Source: Anderseniella sp964390445
GTDB lineage: Bacteria; Pseudomonadota; Alphaproteobacteria; Rhizobiales; Aestuariivirgaceae
Length of the DNA: 24,449 nt
Reading direction: 5' to 3'
NCBI GenBank assembly: GCA_964390445.1
Contig: CAYMJJ010000033.1
Span: 1-24,449, forward strand
Position numbers and translations under genes: made by a program. The number at the start of each line of letters is the position of its first letter. Within the stretch, counting starts at the first letter, position 1. The notes under the pieces were generated by a model. It did not search any database. It saw only the letters and a program-made list of their open reading frames with translations, and had not been told where the DNA came from. This document shows positions 7,030 through 13,990 of the stretch, one piece after another.

Positions 7030-7846
7030 CGGCTTCGGGGTCGGCGGCACCGGGCTTGCGCGCCTCTTTCAGACACTCGCCAAGCTGCTGCGACATGGCT
7101 TCGTTGGCGGCCAGCACATCGCAGGTGGCCATCACGTCAGGCCCGCCATTGATGTCGGTCACGAAGCCGCCTGCCTCGCGCACCAGCACGATGCCTGCGC
7201 AGATGTCCCACGGTTTGAGGCCATGTTCCCAGTATCCGTCCAGCCGTCCCGCAGCAACCCACGCCAGGTCCAGCGACGCGGTGCCCGCACGCCGGATGCC
7301 GGCGGCACGCGCCTGCACCTGCGCCAGTTCACGGCGGAACCGCACATGGTCACCCCGACCCCGGTGCGGTATGCCGCACGCGATCACGGCGTCATGGATG
7401 TCGCGCCGGCCGGACACCCGCAGCCGGCGGTCATTCAGGTAGGCCCCGCCGCCGCGCTCGGCGGCAAACAACTCGTCCGACATCGGGTTGTAGATGACGC
7501 CCGCCACCGGCTCGCCGTTGCGCGTCACCCCGATCGAAATGGCGAAGTGCGGGATGCCGTGAATGAAGTTGGTGGTGCCGTCGATCGGATCGACCACCCA
7601 CACATGCTGGCCGTCGCTGCCCTTGATCTCACCGGTTTCCTCCATCAGGAAGCCCCACTTGGGCCGCGCCTTCTTGAGTTCCTCGCGGATCACGTCTTCC
7701 GCCTTGCGGTCGGCACGGGTCACGAAGTCCGCCGGCCCCTTTTGCGAGACCTGGAGGTTTTCAACCTCGCCGAAATCACGCGAGATGGCACGGGCCGCCT
7801 TGCGGGCAGCACCGATCATGACATTGAGAAGCGGGGATGCTGGCAT
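7019..7846 (-). CDS. suhB: Inositol-1-monophosphatase SuhB
   Basis: The 275-residue protein has the complete metal-binding signature of the inositol monophosphatase family: MEETGE (Glu69/Glu70), WVVDPIDGTTNF (Asp86, Asp89, with Thr91) and PWDICAG (Asp214). It hydrolyses inositol 1-phosphate and related monophosphates with Mg2+; in E. coli SuhB also joins rRNA antitermination complexes. It begins 11 bp after the efp stop, so efp and suhB are probably co-transcribed. The C-terminus overlaps the convergent DUF3147 gene by 11 bp. Confidence 0.93.
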   Translation of the reverse strand: MPASPLLNVMIGAARKAARAISRDFGEVENLQVSQKGPADFVTRADRKAEDVIREELKKARPKWGFLMEETGEIKGSDGQHVWVVDPIDGTTNFIHGIPHFAISIGVTRNGEPVAGVIYNPMSDELFAAERGGGAYLNDRRLRVSGRRDIHDAVIACGIPHRGRGDHVRFRRELAQVQARAAGIRRAGTASLDLAWVAAGRLDGYWEHGLKPWDICAGIVLVREAGGFVTDINGGPDVMATCDVLAANEAMSQQLGECLKEARKPGAADPEAATG

Positions 7847-7857
7847 CGGTCTGCCGG

Positions 7858-8427
7858 TCAGTTATCTGTCGCGCGGCGAACGTAGGTCACCTCGCTGGTG
7901 TCGACGATGATCCGCTCGCCCGCGCCGATGAACGGCGGCACCATGACCTTGAGGCCGTTTTCCATCACGGCGGGCTTGTACGATGACGACGCCGTCTGGC
8001 CCTTGACCACGGCATCGGCTTCGACGACTTCGAGCACGACGGTGTCCGGCAGCGAAATGCCGAGCGGCTTGTCGTCGTAGGATTCCACCGTCACGACCAT
8101 GCCGTCCTGCAGGAAGGCCGCCCGGTCGCCGACGAAGTCCTTGGCCAGCTCGATCTGTTCGTAGGTCTCGTTGTCCATGAACACCAGCATGTCGCCCTGC
8201 TCGTACAGGAACTGGTAGTCCTTCTGGTCCAGCCGCACCCGCTCGACGGTTTCCGATGACCGGAAGCGCTCGTTCAGCTTGGTGCCGGAGACGATGCCCT
8301 TCATCTCGACCTGGGCGAAGGCACCGCCCTTGCCGGGCTTCACGTGCGCCACCTTCACGGCGACATACAGTTCACCGTTGTGCAGCAGCACGTTGCTTGG
8401 CTTGATTTCATTGCCGTTGATCTTCAT
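7858..8427 (-). CDS. efp: Translation elongation factor P
   Basis: The 189-residue protein has the three beta-barrel layout of EF-P. It starts MKINGNEI and has HVKPGKGGAFAQV (28-40), whose Lys33 occupies the tip-lysine position that EpmA/EpmB beta-lysylate in many bacteria. The C-terminal OB-fold holds the G-x-x-V-x-V-P-x-F-I-x-x-G-x-x-I-x-V-D-T signature near 160-180. EF-P binds between the P and E sites and relieves stalling at polyproline. It leads an efp-suhB operon. epmA is not in the window. Confidence 0.96.
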   Translation of the reverse strand: MKINGNEIKPSNVLLHNGELYVAVKVAHVKPGKGGAFAQVEMKGIVSGTKLNERFRSSETVERVRLDQKDYQFLYEQGDMLVFMDNETYEQIELAKDFVGDRAAFLQDGMVVTVESYDDKPLGISLPDTVVLEVVEADAVVKGQTASSSYKPAVMENGLKVMVPPFIGAGERIIVDTSEVTYVRRATDN

Positions 8428-8559
8428 GGCCAGTCATCCTGAAACATCATTGATAGGTGGCGGGCGGAGCCACGCGACCCGTTCGCCTTTGCCCGCAAGC
8501 TGGCTGCCGTTTAGCAGCCCTTTGCCCGCGTGGGTAGGGGCAAAGTGGCAGCCGTGGCA

Positions 8560-9276
8560 TCAACCGCCCTGCTGGTGGGCGTCAGCCATGTCCTGCATCG
8601 AGTTGAAGCGGAAATCATGGGACGGCATGTCGCCGGGGTTCATGGTCGCGCCGAAGCCCTGCTTGTCGTGGCGGCGATAGATCCAGCAGTTCGCCAGCCC
8701 GTAGCGGTTGGCGGGTCCGTGATCATGGAACATGCTTTCCGCGGTGTGCAGTATGTCCCCCTTGCCGAGGCCGAGGCTCGCGAGCTTGTCGAGCATGTAG
8801 TCGAAGTTGGCGTTGGCCGGCTTGTAGGAGCCGACGTCCTCCGCCGTGTAGATCGCGTCGAACTCGACCTTCAGCCGCTCATTGCTGGCGGCGAAGCTGC
8901 GATTGTCGATGTTCGACAGGATCACCAGCTTGTAATGCTGCTTCAGGTAGGCCAGCGCATCAGCCGAGTCCGGAAACGCCGGCCAGTCCTTCACCGAGTT
9001 GCCGTACGCCTGGCACGCCTCCCACGAGGCAGGCTTGCCCCACTCTTCCGACAGCCGCCGGTAGACGGTTGCCAGCAGGTCCGAATACACCTTGGCCGGT
9101 GTCTGCACCTGCTGCGAGCTTTCATGGCGCGCATGGGCTTCGAGAATCTCATCCCGTGTCAGCTCACGGTCAAGCACATCGGTCAGCGGCTTCAGCCCGT
9201 TCACCATGCCGGTCTCCCAGTCGATCAGCGTGCCATAGCAATCGAAGGTCAGAACCTTGTAGTCAGCCAGTTTCAT
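8560..9276 (-). CDS. HAD-superfamily hydrolase, (S)-2-haloacid dehalogenase-like
   Basis: The 238 residues show all HAD motifs: FDCYGTLIDWE with nucleophile Asp12, ILSNIDN with Ser121, YKP with Lys152, and FHDHGPAN with Asp185. The cap region between motifs I and II and the overall length fit the type II haloacid dehalogenase group. Members act on 2-haloacids or on phosphate esters, and the substrate cannot be settled from sequence. The start is supported by GAGAGG five bases upstream. It is divergent from the iron-type alcohol dehydrogenase across ~120 bp. The 132 bp between this gene and efp hold a duplicated TTTGCCCGC and no gene. Confidence 0.88.
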   Translation of the reverse strand: MKLADYKVLTFDCYGTLIDWETGMVNGLKPLTDVLDRELTRDEILEAHARHESSQQVQTPAKVYSDLLATVYRRLSEEWGKPASWEACQAYGNSVKDWPAFPDSADALAYLKQHYKLVILSNIDNRSFAASNERLKVEFDAIYTAEDVGSYKPANANFDYMLDKLASLGLGKGDILHTAESMFHDHGPANRYGLANCWIYRRHDKQGFGATMNPGDMPSHDFRFNSMQDMADAHQQGG

Positions 9277-9399
9277 GAAAGCCTCTCAGGAGCGGGGAAT
9301 ATTATGCCGGCAGGCAATTGACGCATCTGTGCTTAGCCGCGATTGTGCGCCTCGATCAATACCTTCGCCCTGCATAACAGATACGATACCGGAGCGGCC

Positions 9400-10527
9400 A
9401 TGCCCACACTGAGCTTTCTCAACACCTGCCATTTTGACCACGGCGCCATCGGGCTGTTGCAGAAGTCACTCGACCGGCTGGGCATCAGGCGGCCACTGAT
9501 CGCCACCGACAAGGGCATTGCCGCAGCAGGCATCCTCGACACGGTGAAGGTTGCAATGGGCGATGCCGGCACCGCCGTGGTGTTCGACGAGACGCCGGGC
9601 AACCCCACCGAAGCCGCCGTGATGAAGGCGCTGAAGCTGTACCAGGATGAGGCTTGCGACGGCGTCATTGCGCTGGGCGGCGGCTCGGCAATGGACCTCG
9701 GCAAGACTGTTGCCCTGCTGGCGGTCTCTGGCGGGCCGCTGTCGCAGTTCGATCCGATGACCGGCGGCAACAAGCTGGTCAAGGGGCTGGCCCCGGTCAT
9801 CGCCGTGCCCACCACCTCGGGCACCGGCTCGGAGGTGTCGCTCGGCATGGTCATCGTGCTGGACGATGGGCGCAAGATGACCTTCGGCAACCCGAAGTTC
9901 ATCCCCGGCATCGCCATCTGCGACCCGGACCTGACGCTTGGCCTGCCGCCCATGCTGACCGCGGCCACCGGCATGGACGCCATCACACACTGCATCGAGG
10001 CGTTCCTGGTACCCTCGGTCAACCCGCCCGCTGACGGCGTTGGCCTGGACGGGTTGTGGCGCGGCTGGCAGGCGCTTCCGCGCGCAGTCCGGCATGGTGA
10101 TGACAGGCAGGCCCGCTGGGACATGATGATGGCCTCGACCGAAGGCGCTCATGCCTTCACCAAGGGGCTTGGTTCCGTGCACGCCATGAGCCATGCCATC
10201 GGCCGGCGCGAAGACCTGAAACTGCACCACGGAACGCTCAACGCCGTTATCCTTCCGTCCGTGCTGCGCTTCAACGAACCCCACTGCAAATCCAAGTACG
10301 AGCGCCTGCGCTCCGCCATGGGGCTTGAACCGCACGCCGACCTCGCCGCCGCTGTCGAGACGATGAACGAGTATATCGGCATGCCGTCTGGCCTTGGGGC
10401 AATGGGCGTCAGCGAGGACATGATCGAGGATTTCGTGCCGCACGCGCTGGCCGACCTTGCCCACCGCACCAATCCGGTGCAGCCCACGGGCGACGAGTAC
10501 CGGGCGTTGTTCAGGGCAGCGATGTAG
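9400..10527 (+). CDS. Iron-containing alcohol dehydrogenase (group III)
   Basis: ATG 9400 is chosen for its GGAG site five to six bases upstream; the resulting 375-residue protein begins like its family. It carries the NAD(P)-binding GGGSAMDLGK (93-102), TTSGTGSEVS (138-147), and the metal ligands Asp193 and His197 (DAITHCIEAF), His261 (HAMSH) and His277 (HHG). A two-residue insertion lies between the last two ligands relative to E. coli FucO. These enzymes oxidise primary alcohols or reduce aldehydes with NAD(P)H. Substrate unknown; 4-hydroxybutyrate, lactaldehyde and 1,3-propanediol are known for relatives. It ends 8 bp from the convergent TauE-like gene. Confidence 0.9.
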   Translation: MPTLSFLNTCHFDHGAIGLLQKSLDRLGIRRPLIATDKGIAAAGILDTVKVAMGDAGTAVVFDETPGNPTEAAVMKALKLYQDEACDGVIALGGGSAMDLGKTVALLAVSGGPLSQFDPMTGGNKLVKGLAPVIAVPTTSGTGSEVSLGMVIVLDDGRKMTFGNPKFIPGIAICDPDLTLGLPPMLTAATGMDAITHCIEAFLVPSVNPPADGVGLDGLWRGWQALPRAVRHGDDRQARWDMMMASTEGAHAFTKGLGSVHAMSHAIGRREDLKLHHGTLNAVILPSVLRFNEPHCKSKYERLRSAMGLEPHADLAAAVETMNEYIGMPSGLGAMGVSEDMIEDFVPHALADLAHRTNPVQPTGDEYRALFRAAM

Positions 10528-10535
10528 GCGGCCCC

Positions 10536-11297
10536 TCACCCCGTCATCAGGTTCCTGACCGCCCCAAACAGCAACGACACCCCGATCACCAGCAGCCCCG
10601 CGAAGAACAGTCTGCTGAACTGCTCCTCGGAAATGCGGTGCCGGTAGCGGGTACCCAGCCACATGCCGGCAAACGCGGGGATCAGGCACAGCGCCGACAG
10701 TCCCGCCGTGTGCCAGTCCAGCATCTGCTTCGATGTCATCGTGATGGCCAGCACGGAAGAGATGATGCAGAACGTCATGCCGAGCGCCTGCACCATCATG
10801 TTGCGCGGCAGGGCCAGCGCCTGCAGGAACAGGATGCCCGGCACGATGAAGTTGCCGGTCATGCCGAACATTACCCCGCCCAGCCCGCCACATACCGCAG
10901 ACCATGCCCGCTCTGTTTCTGGCCTGGGCGGCTGGGTGCGGAACCGCGTGTACGAGATGATCGAATTGAGGATCAGGATCACGCCGAGGATGGCTACCAG
11001 CACGTCAGAGCGCGCAGCCGCCAGCACATGGACCCCGATTGCAACGCTGATACCCGCCATCAGCCAGAACAGCCAGAGCCGCTTGAACAGGGCCATGAAA
11101 TGACCGCCCTGCGCAGCCTGCACCAGGTTGGCCACCACCAGCGGCACCACCAGCAGCGCCAGCGTCGGCTGCAGGCCGAGCGGCAACGTCAGCAGGGCCA
11201 GCGTGACCGTCGGCAAGCCAAGGCCGATGGTGCCCTTGACAAAGCCTGCCGCCACGAAGGTCGCCGCAATGATGATCAGCATTTCCGGGGAAAACAT
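10536..11297 (-). CDS. TauE/SafE-family sulfite/organic anion exporter
   Basis: This 253-residue polytopic protein has about eight membrane segments in two similar halves. The first opens with AAGFVKGTIGLGLPTV and the second with GGLGGVMFGMTGNFIVPG, the duplicated glycine-rich motif of the TauE/SafE/DUF81 family. Members export sulfite, sulfoacetate or other small anions, or take up such anions; the substrate is not readable here. No sulfur-metabolism gene is adjacent. Confidence 0.88.
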   Translation of the reverse strand: MFSPEMLIIIAATFVAAGFVKGTIGLGLPTVTLALLTLPLGLQPTLALLVVPLVVANLVQAAQGGHFMALFKRLWLFWLMAGISVAIGVHVLAAARSDVLVAILGVILILNSIISYTRFRTQPPRPETERAWSAVCGGLGGVMFGMTGNFIVPGILFLQALALPRNMMVQALGMTFCIISSVLAITMTSKQMLDWHTAGLSALCLIPAFAGMWLGTRYRHRISEEQFSRLFFAGLLVIGVSLLFGAVRNLMTG

Positions 11298-11342
11298 GTT
11301 GGCGCGTTTAGCAGTGCAGATCGGGTTTGAACAGCCCGCGAT

Positions 11343-11389
11343 TTGCCTGAATGCGAGATGAACGCCACGGCCAGATTACGTTCAGGCAA
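11343..11389. promoter_or_regulatory. Spaced 9-bp inverted repeat in a divergent intergenic region
   Basis: TTGCCTGAA (11343-11351) and TTCAGGCAA (11381-11389) are exact inverted copies 29 bp apart. They lie in the 154 bp between the divergent TauE-like and SH3 genes. The spacing fits paired operators or a weak stem; neither can be distinguished from sequence. Confidence 0.3.
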
Positions 11390-11451
11390 CCGGAGTCATG
11401 ATGCCATCACCGAACAACGCAAGGGCAACACACGTCAAGGAAACACAAGCC

Positions 11452-12006
11452 ATGAACATCCGCACATTCACCCTATCCATCCTCGCTGCACTGCCACTGG
11501 CTGCCAGTGTGCTTGTCGCCGACGCACCCAAGGCTGAAGCTGCAAGCTGCGTCGTCAACGTCGAAAGCTGGGACCGCCTCAATGTCCGTACCGGCCCTGG
11601 TGCATCCTATTCGAAGAAGTTCTCGCTGCGCCCCGGCCAGTGCGGCATCCGCGTCTACCGTGACTGCGAAGGCAACTGGTGCCCGATCAACTTCCGCGGC
11701 AGGCACGGCTGGGTAAACACCCGCTACATCGGCTCCGAAGCCGAAGGGGGCGACGACTCGATCGGCCGCCAGCGCCGCTTCGACAAGCCGCGTTATGACG
11801 GTATCCGGCTTGATGCGCGCCGCTTCTACCATTCCGGTTTCGACATGCCCGGCACCGCACACCGCTTCTGCCGCAACAACGGCTATGGTGCCATGGTCGA
11901 TTACCGCGTCCAGACCGCAAGCCGCACCATCGCCATGGGCGACGGCAACATCTTCCGCAACGGGCCCAGTTCCAACACGTCTTACCGCTACATCATCTGC
12001 GAATAG
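11452..12006 (+). CDS. Secreted bacterial SH3-domain protein
   Basis: ATG 11452 follows AAGGAAA at a suitable distance and opens a signal peptide (1-30, cleavage near AEA-A). Residues ~33-94 form an SH3b domain of the SH3_3 type: RLNVRTGPG, a hydrophobic core, and GHGWV-like RHGWVNTRYIG. The C-terminal ~80 residues (FYHSGFDMPGTAHRFCRNNGYG to the end) resemble no family I recognise and hold paired cysteines that could form disulfides. SH3b domains of this type usually sit in the periplasm and contact the cell wall. The 184-residue protein is transcribed alone and ends at a strong hairpin. Confidence 0.82.
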   Translation: MNIRTFTLSILAALPLAASVLVADAPKAEAASCVVNVESWDRLNVRTGPGASYSKKFSLRPGQCGIRVYRDCEGNWCPINFRGRHGWVNTRYIGSEAEGGDDSIGRQRRFDKPRYDGIRLDARRFYHSGFDMPGTAHRFCRNNGYGAMVDYRVQTASRTIAMGDGNIFRNGPSSNTSYRYIICE

Positions 12007-12020
12007 GCTTCACGTGCCAA

Positions 12021-12058
12021 GCGGCAGGCGGCTGCCAGATCCGGCTTCCGCCTGCCGC
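12021..12058 (+). terminator. Strong hairpin after the SH3 gene
   Basis: GCGGCAGGCGG (12021-12031) and CCGCCTGCCGC (12048-12058) form a perfect 11-bp stem with a 16-base loop, 15 bases after the stop. No T tract follows, so it may terminate inefficiently or protect the 3' end. It lies 25 bases before the next gene's start. Confidence 0.5.
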
Positions 12059-12082
12059 AGGCTTTCGGCTAGTCTGTACTGC

Positions 12083-12979
12083 ATGACTGACCTGAAACTG
12101 CCACCGATTGACTACATGGCCCGCACCCGCGCGTGGTATCTCGCGCTTGGCTACGGCAACCCTTACCAATGGGCGCACCATGATGATGTGCCGTTCTCCC
12201 GCCTGTGCAAGCCGCTCAACCAGGCCCGCGTGGCACTGGTCACCACCGCCGCCCCCTACCAGCCGGACAAGGCTGACCAGGGCCCGGGTGCGGCCTACAA
12301 CGGCGAGGCGAAATTCTTCTCTGTCTGGTCGAAGCCGATAACGCCGGCACCGGACGTGCGCATCTCGCACATCGCCTATGACCGGGTGCACACCAGCGCC
12401 AAGGACGCCGCCGCCTGGTTCCCGCTGCGCGAACTGAAGGATGCTGCCGCACGACGCCGCATCGGCGCCATCACGCCGCGTGTTCATGGGGTTCCCACCA
12501 ACCGGTCGCAGCGCACGACGGTCGAAACAGATGCCCCGGCATTGCTGGCCGCCCTCAAGGCCGACGGCGCAGATGCTGCTGTGCTGGTGCCAAACTGCCC
12601 GGTCTGCCACCAGACCGTGTCACTGGCCGCGCGCCACCTCGAGGCAAACAGCATCGCCACCGTGATCATGGGATGCGCGAAGGACATTGTGGAGCATTGC
12701 GGCGTGCCGCGGTTGCTGTTTTCCGACTTCCCGCTCGGCAATGCCGCCGGCAGGCCGTTTGACCGCACCAGCCAGCGGCTTACGCTCGAGCTTGCGCTCG
12801 GCCTGCTGGAAAGTGCCAATGCCGCGCGCACCACTGTTGCCTCACCGATGGAATGGAGCCCCGACCACGGCTGGAAGCGCGACTACTCCAACCCCGCACG
12901 ATTGCCGGCAGAGGAACTGGCACGGAGGCGTGCAGAGTTCGACCGGGTCAAGCAGGAAGCAGTCACCGCCCGACAATGA
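12083..12979 (+). CDS. Glycine/D-proline reductase component B-like protein (cysteine form)
   Basis: The 298-residue protein resembles the selenoprotein B subunits of glycine, sarcosine, betaine and D-proline reductases (GrdB/PrdB). Shared features are the ISHIAYDRVHT segment (94-104), PLRELKD and IGAITP (115-132), the redox loop AVLVPNCPVCHQT (166-178) and FSDFPLGNAAGRPFD (213-227). In the clostridial enzymes the first position of the redox motif is selenocysteine (UxxC); here it is Cys172 in CPVC, encoded by TGC, so no recoding is needed. Partner genes grdA/grdC/prdA are absent. The reaction is therefore unknown; a thiol-disulfide or reductive role is plausible. The start has no clear ribosome-binding site, and it is the first ATG after the upstream hairpin. 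Confidence 0.75.
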   Translation: MTDLKLPPIDYMARTRAWYLALGYGNPYQWAHHDDVPFSRLCKPLNQARVALVTTAAPYQPDKADQGPGAAYNGEAKFFSVWSKPITPAPDVRISHIAYDRVHTSAKDAAAWFPLRELKDAAARRRIGAITPRVHGVPTNRSQRTTVETDAPALLAALKADGADAAVLVPNCPVCHQTVSLAARHLEANSIATVIMGCAKDIVEHCGVPRLLFSDFPLGNAAGRPFDRTSQRLTLELALGLLESANAARTTVASPMEWSPDHGWKRDYSNPARLPAEELARRRAEFDRVKQEAVTARQ

Positions 12980-12981
12980 AA

Positions 12982-13014
12982 CGAAACAGGCCCCGCACAT
13001 CTTGCGAGGCCTGT
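12982..13014. terminator. Bidirectional hairpin terminator
   Basis: ACAGGCC (12986-12992) pairs with GGCCTGT (13008-13014), continued inward by CGCA/TGCG with one mismatch. It lies between the converging GrdB/PrdB-like and BA14K genes. On the minus strand the stem runs into TTTCGTTT, so it best serves the BA14K gene. Confidence 0.55.
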
Positions 13015-13040
13015 CGAACCGCTGGTCAACCTGCGGATGA

Positions 13041-13469
13041 TCAGCTGTAGGGGCTGATGCACTCGCGCGTGTTGAGGTCGTAGTCGGTCCAGGTGTTGGT
13101 GCGCGGCTTGTACGACTTGTACCGGTCGGCGCACCATTCCTCGTGCCGGCCGCCGCCACGGCCACCGCCATAGTCCGGTTCGTCGTCGTAGTCATCGTAG
13201 TAGTCTTCTGCCCACCACGGCACGGCATAATAGTAGCCGTCATAATAGTGCGAGAACCCGCGCCGCCGGTCGCGGAACCGGTTGCCATGCCGGCCACGGC
13301 GCCAGCGGCGGTCCTGCACCTTGTGGACCATTGCCTGTTGCGGCGCTGCAACCGGAAACGCCTGGGTCAGGCCGCCGGCGGGTACCGCCATGGCGGGTGC
13401 TGCACTACCAAGGCAGAATGCCGCAGCGCCAAGCAGCAGGCAGGTGCGCAGATTCAGGATTGGTGTCAT
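13041..13469 (-). CDS. BA14K family secreted protein
   Basis: The C-terminus EEWCADRYKSYKPRTNTW...CISPYS matches the BA14K domain first described as a Brucella immunoreactive lectin-like protein and common in Hyphomicrobiales. The N-terminus is a signal peptide ending near PAMA. The middle is unusual: an arginine-rich stretch (RRWRRGRHGNRFRDRRR) followed by a tyrosine/aspartate-rich run and GGGRGGG. The start at 13469 is preferred because GAGG lies six bases upstream; in-frame ATGs at 13472 and 13487 are alternatives. Function is unknown. The next gene upstream is a shorter BA14K paralogue. Confidence 0.8.
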   Translation of the reverse strand: MTPILNLRTCLLLGAAAFCLGSAAPAMAVPAGGLTQAFPVAAPQQAMVHKVQDRRWRRGRHGNRFRDRRRGFSHYYDGYYYAVPWWAEDYYDDYDDEPDYGGGRGGGRHEEWCADRYKSYKPRTNTWTDYDLNTRECISPYS

Positions 13470-13576
13470 CATTTTCCTCTTGCTCATGATTGATCAGCCC
13501 CGGTCACACCGGCACCTTAGCATCAGTGCCCCGTCCCGCAACGTGAACGTTGAGTGCAAGTTAACATCATCCCGCC

Positions 13577-13903
13577 TCAGTAATGGCCGTTCGCGCAGAT
13601 GTGCAGGCTGCCATACTCGTCACGCCAGGTGTTGTTGCGCGGGTTGTAGCGGGGATACGTTGCCTTGCACCATTGCTGGTGCGCGATACCGGGCCGGGCA
13701 TAGGGATATCCAGGTCCATCGTCGTCAGCGCTGTAATTCCACCAGTCGATGGCATAACACCAGCCGTCACGGGCATGAACGAACGGCGCTGAAGGACACC
13801 GGCCATCGGTCGCGCGGTGTGCCGCGCCGGCAGCAAGGCTTGTGCCTGGCGATATCAGGCCAACGGCCATCAGGGCCACGATTGCGCAGATTGATCGCGT
13901 CAT
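13577..13903 (-). CDS. BA14K family secreted protein, second copy
   Basis: The 108-residue protein has a signal peptide (1-25) and ends in QQWCKATYPRYNPRNNTWRDEYG..HIC, a BA14K domain clearly related to the downstream copy. It lacks that copy's arginine-rich and glycine-rich middle. AGGAG lies about 12 bases upstream of the ATG. The two genes are tandem on the minus strand with ~100 bp between them, which suggests duplication followed by divergence. Confidence 0.8.
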   Translation of the reverse strand: MTRSICAIVALMAVGLISPGTSLAAGAAHRATDGRCPSAPFVHARDGWCYAIDWWNYSADDDGPGYPYARPGIAHQQWCKATYPRYNPRNNTWRDEYGSLHICANGHY

Positions 13904-13990
13904 GTTGCGGGGGCTCCTTGTTCAGGTGAACCAGTCGCGAACCGCAAGCATCGGCTCAAACGCCGCCGGCGTCAAATCAAACGGTTGCCG

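Noticed and set aside
9318..9346. Promoter TTGACG-N17-GATTGT ahead of the alcohol dehydrogenase
   Set aside because: The -35 is good but the -10 matches poorly; alternative placements in the 123-bp divergent gap are equally weak.
9466..10905. 479-codon minus-strand open frame opposite the alcohol dehydrogenase
   Set aside because: It spans the end of the TauE-like gene in another frame and lies antisense to a clear alcohol dehydrogenase; the composition is shadow-like.
12083..12979. Selenoprotein with in-frame TGA
   Set aside because: The redox motif is encoded by ordinary TGC codons and the frame has no internal TGA.
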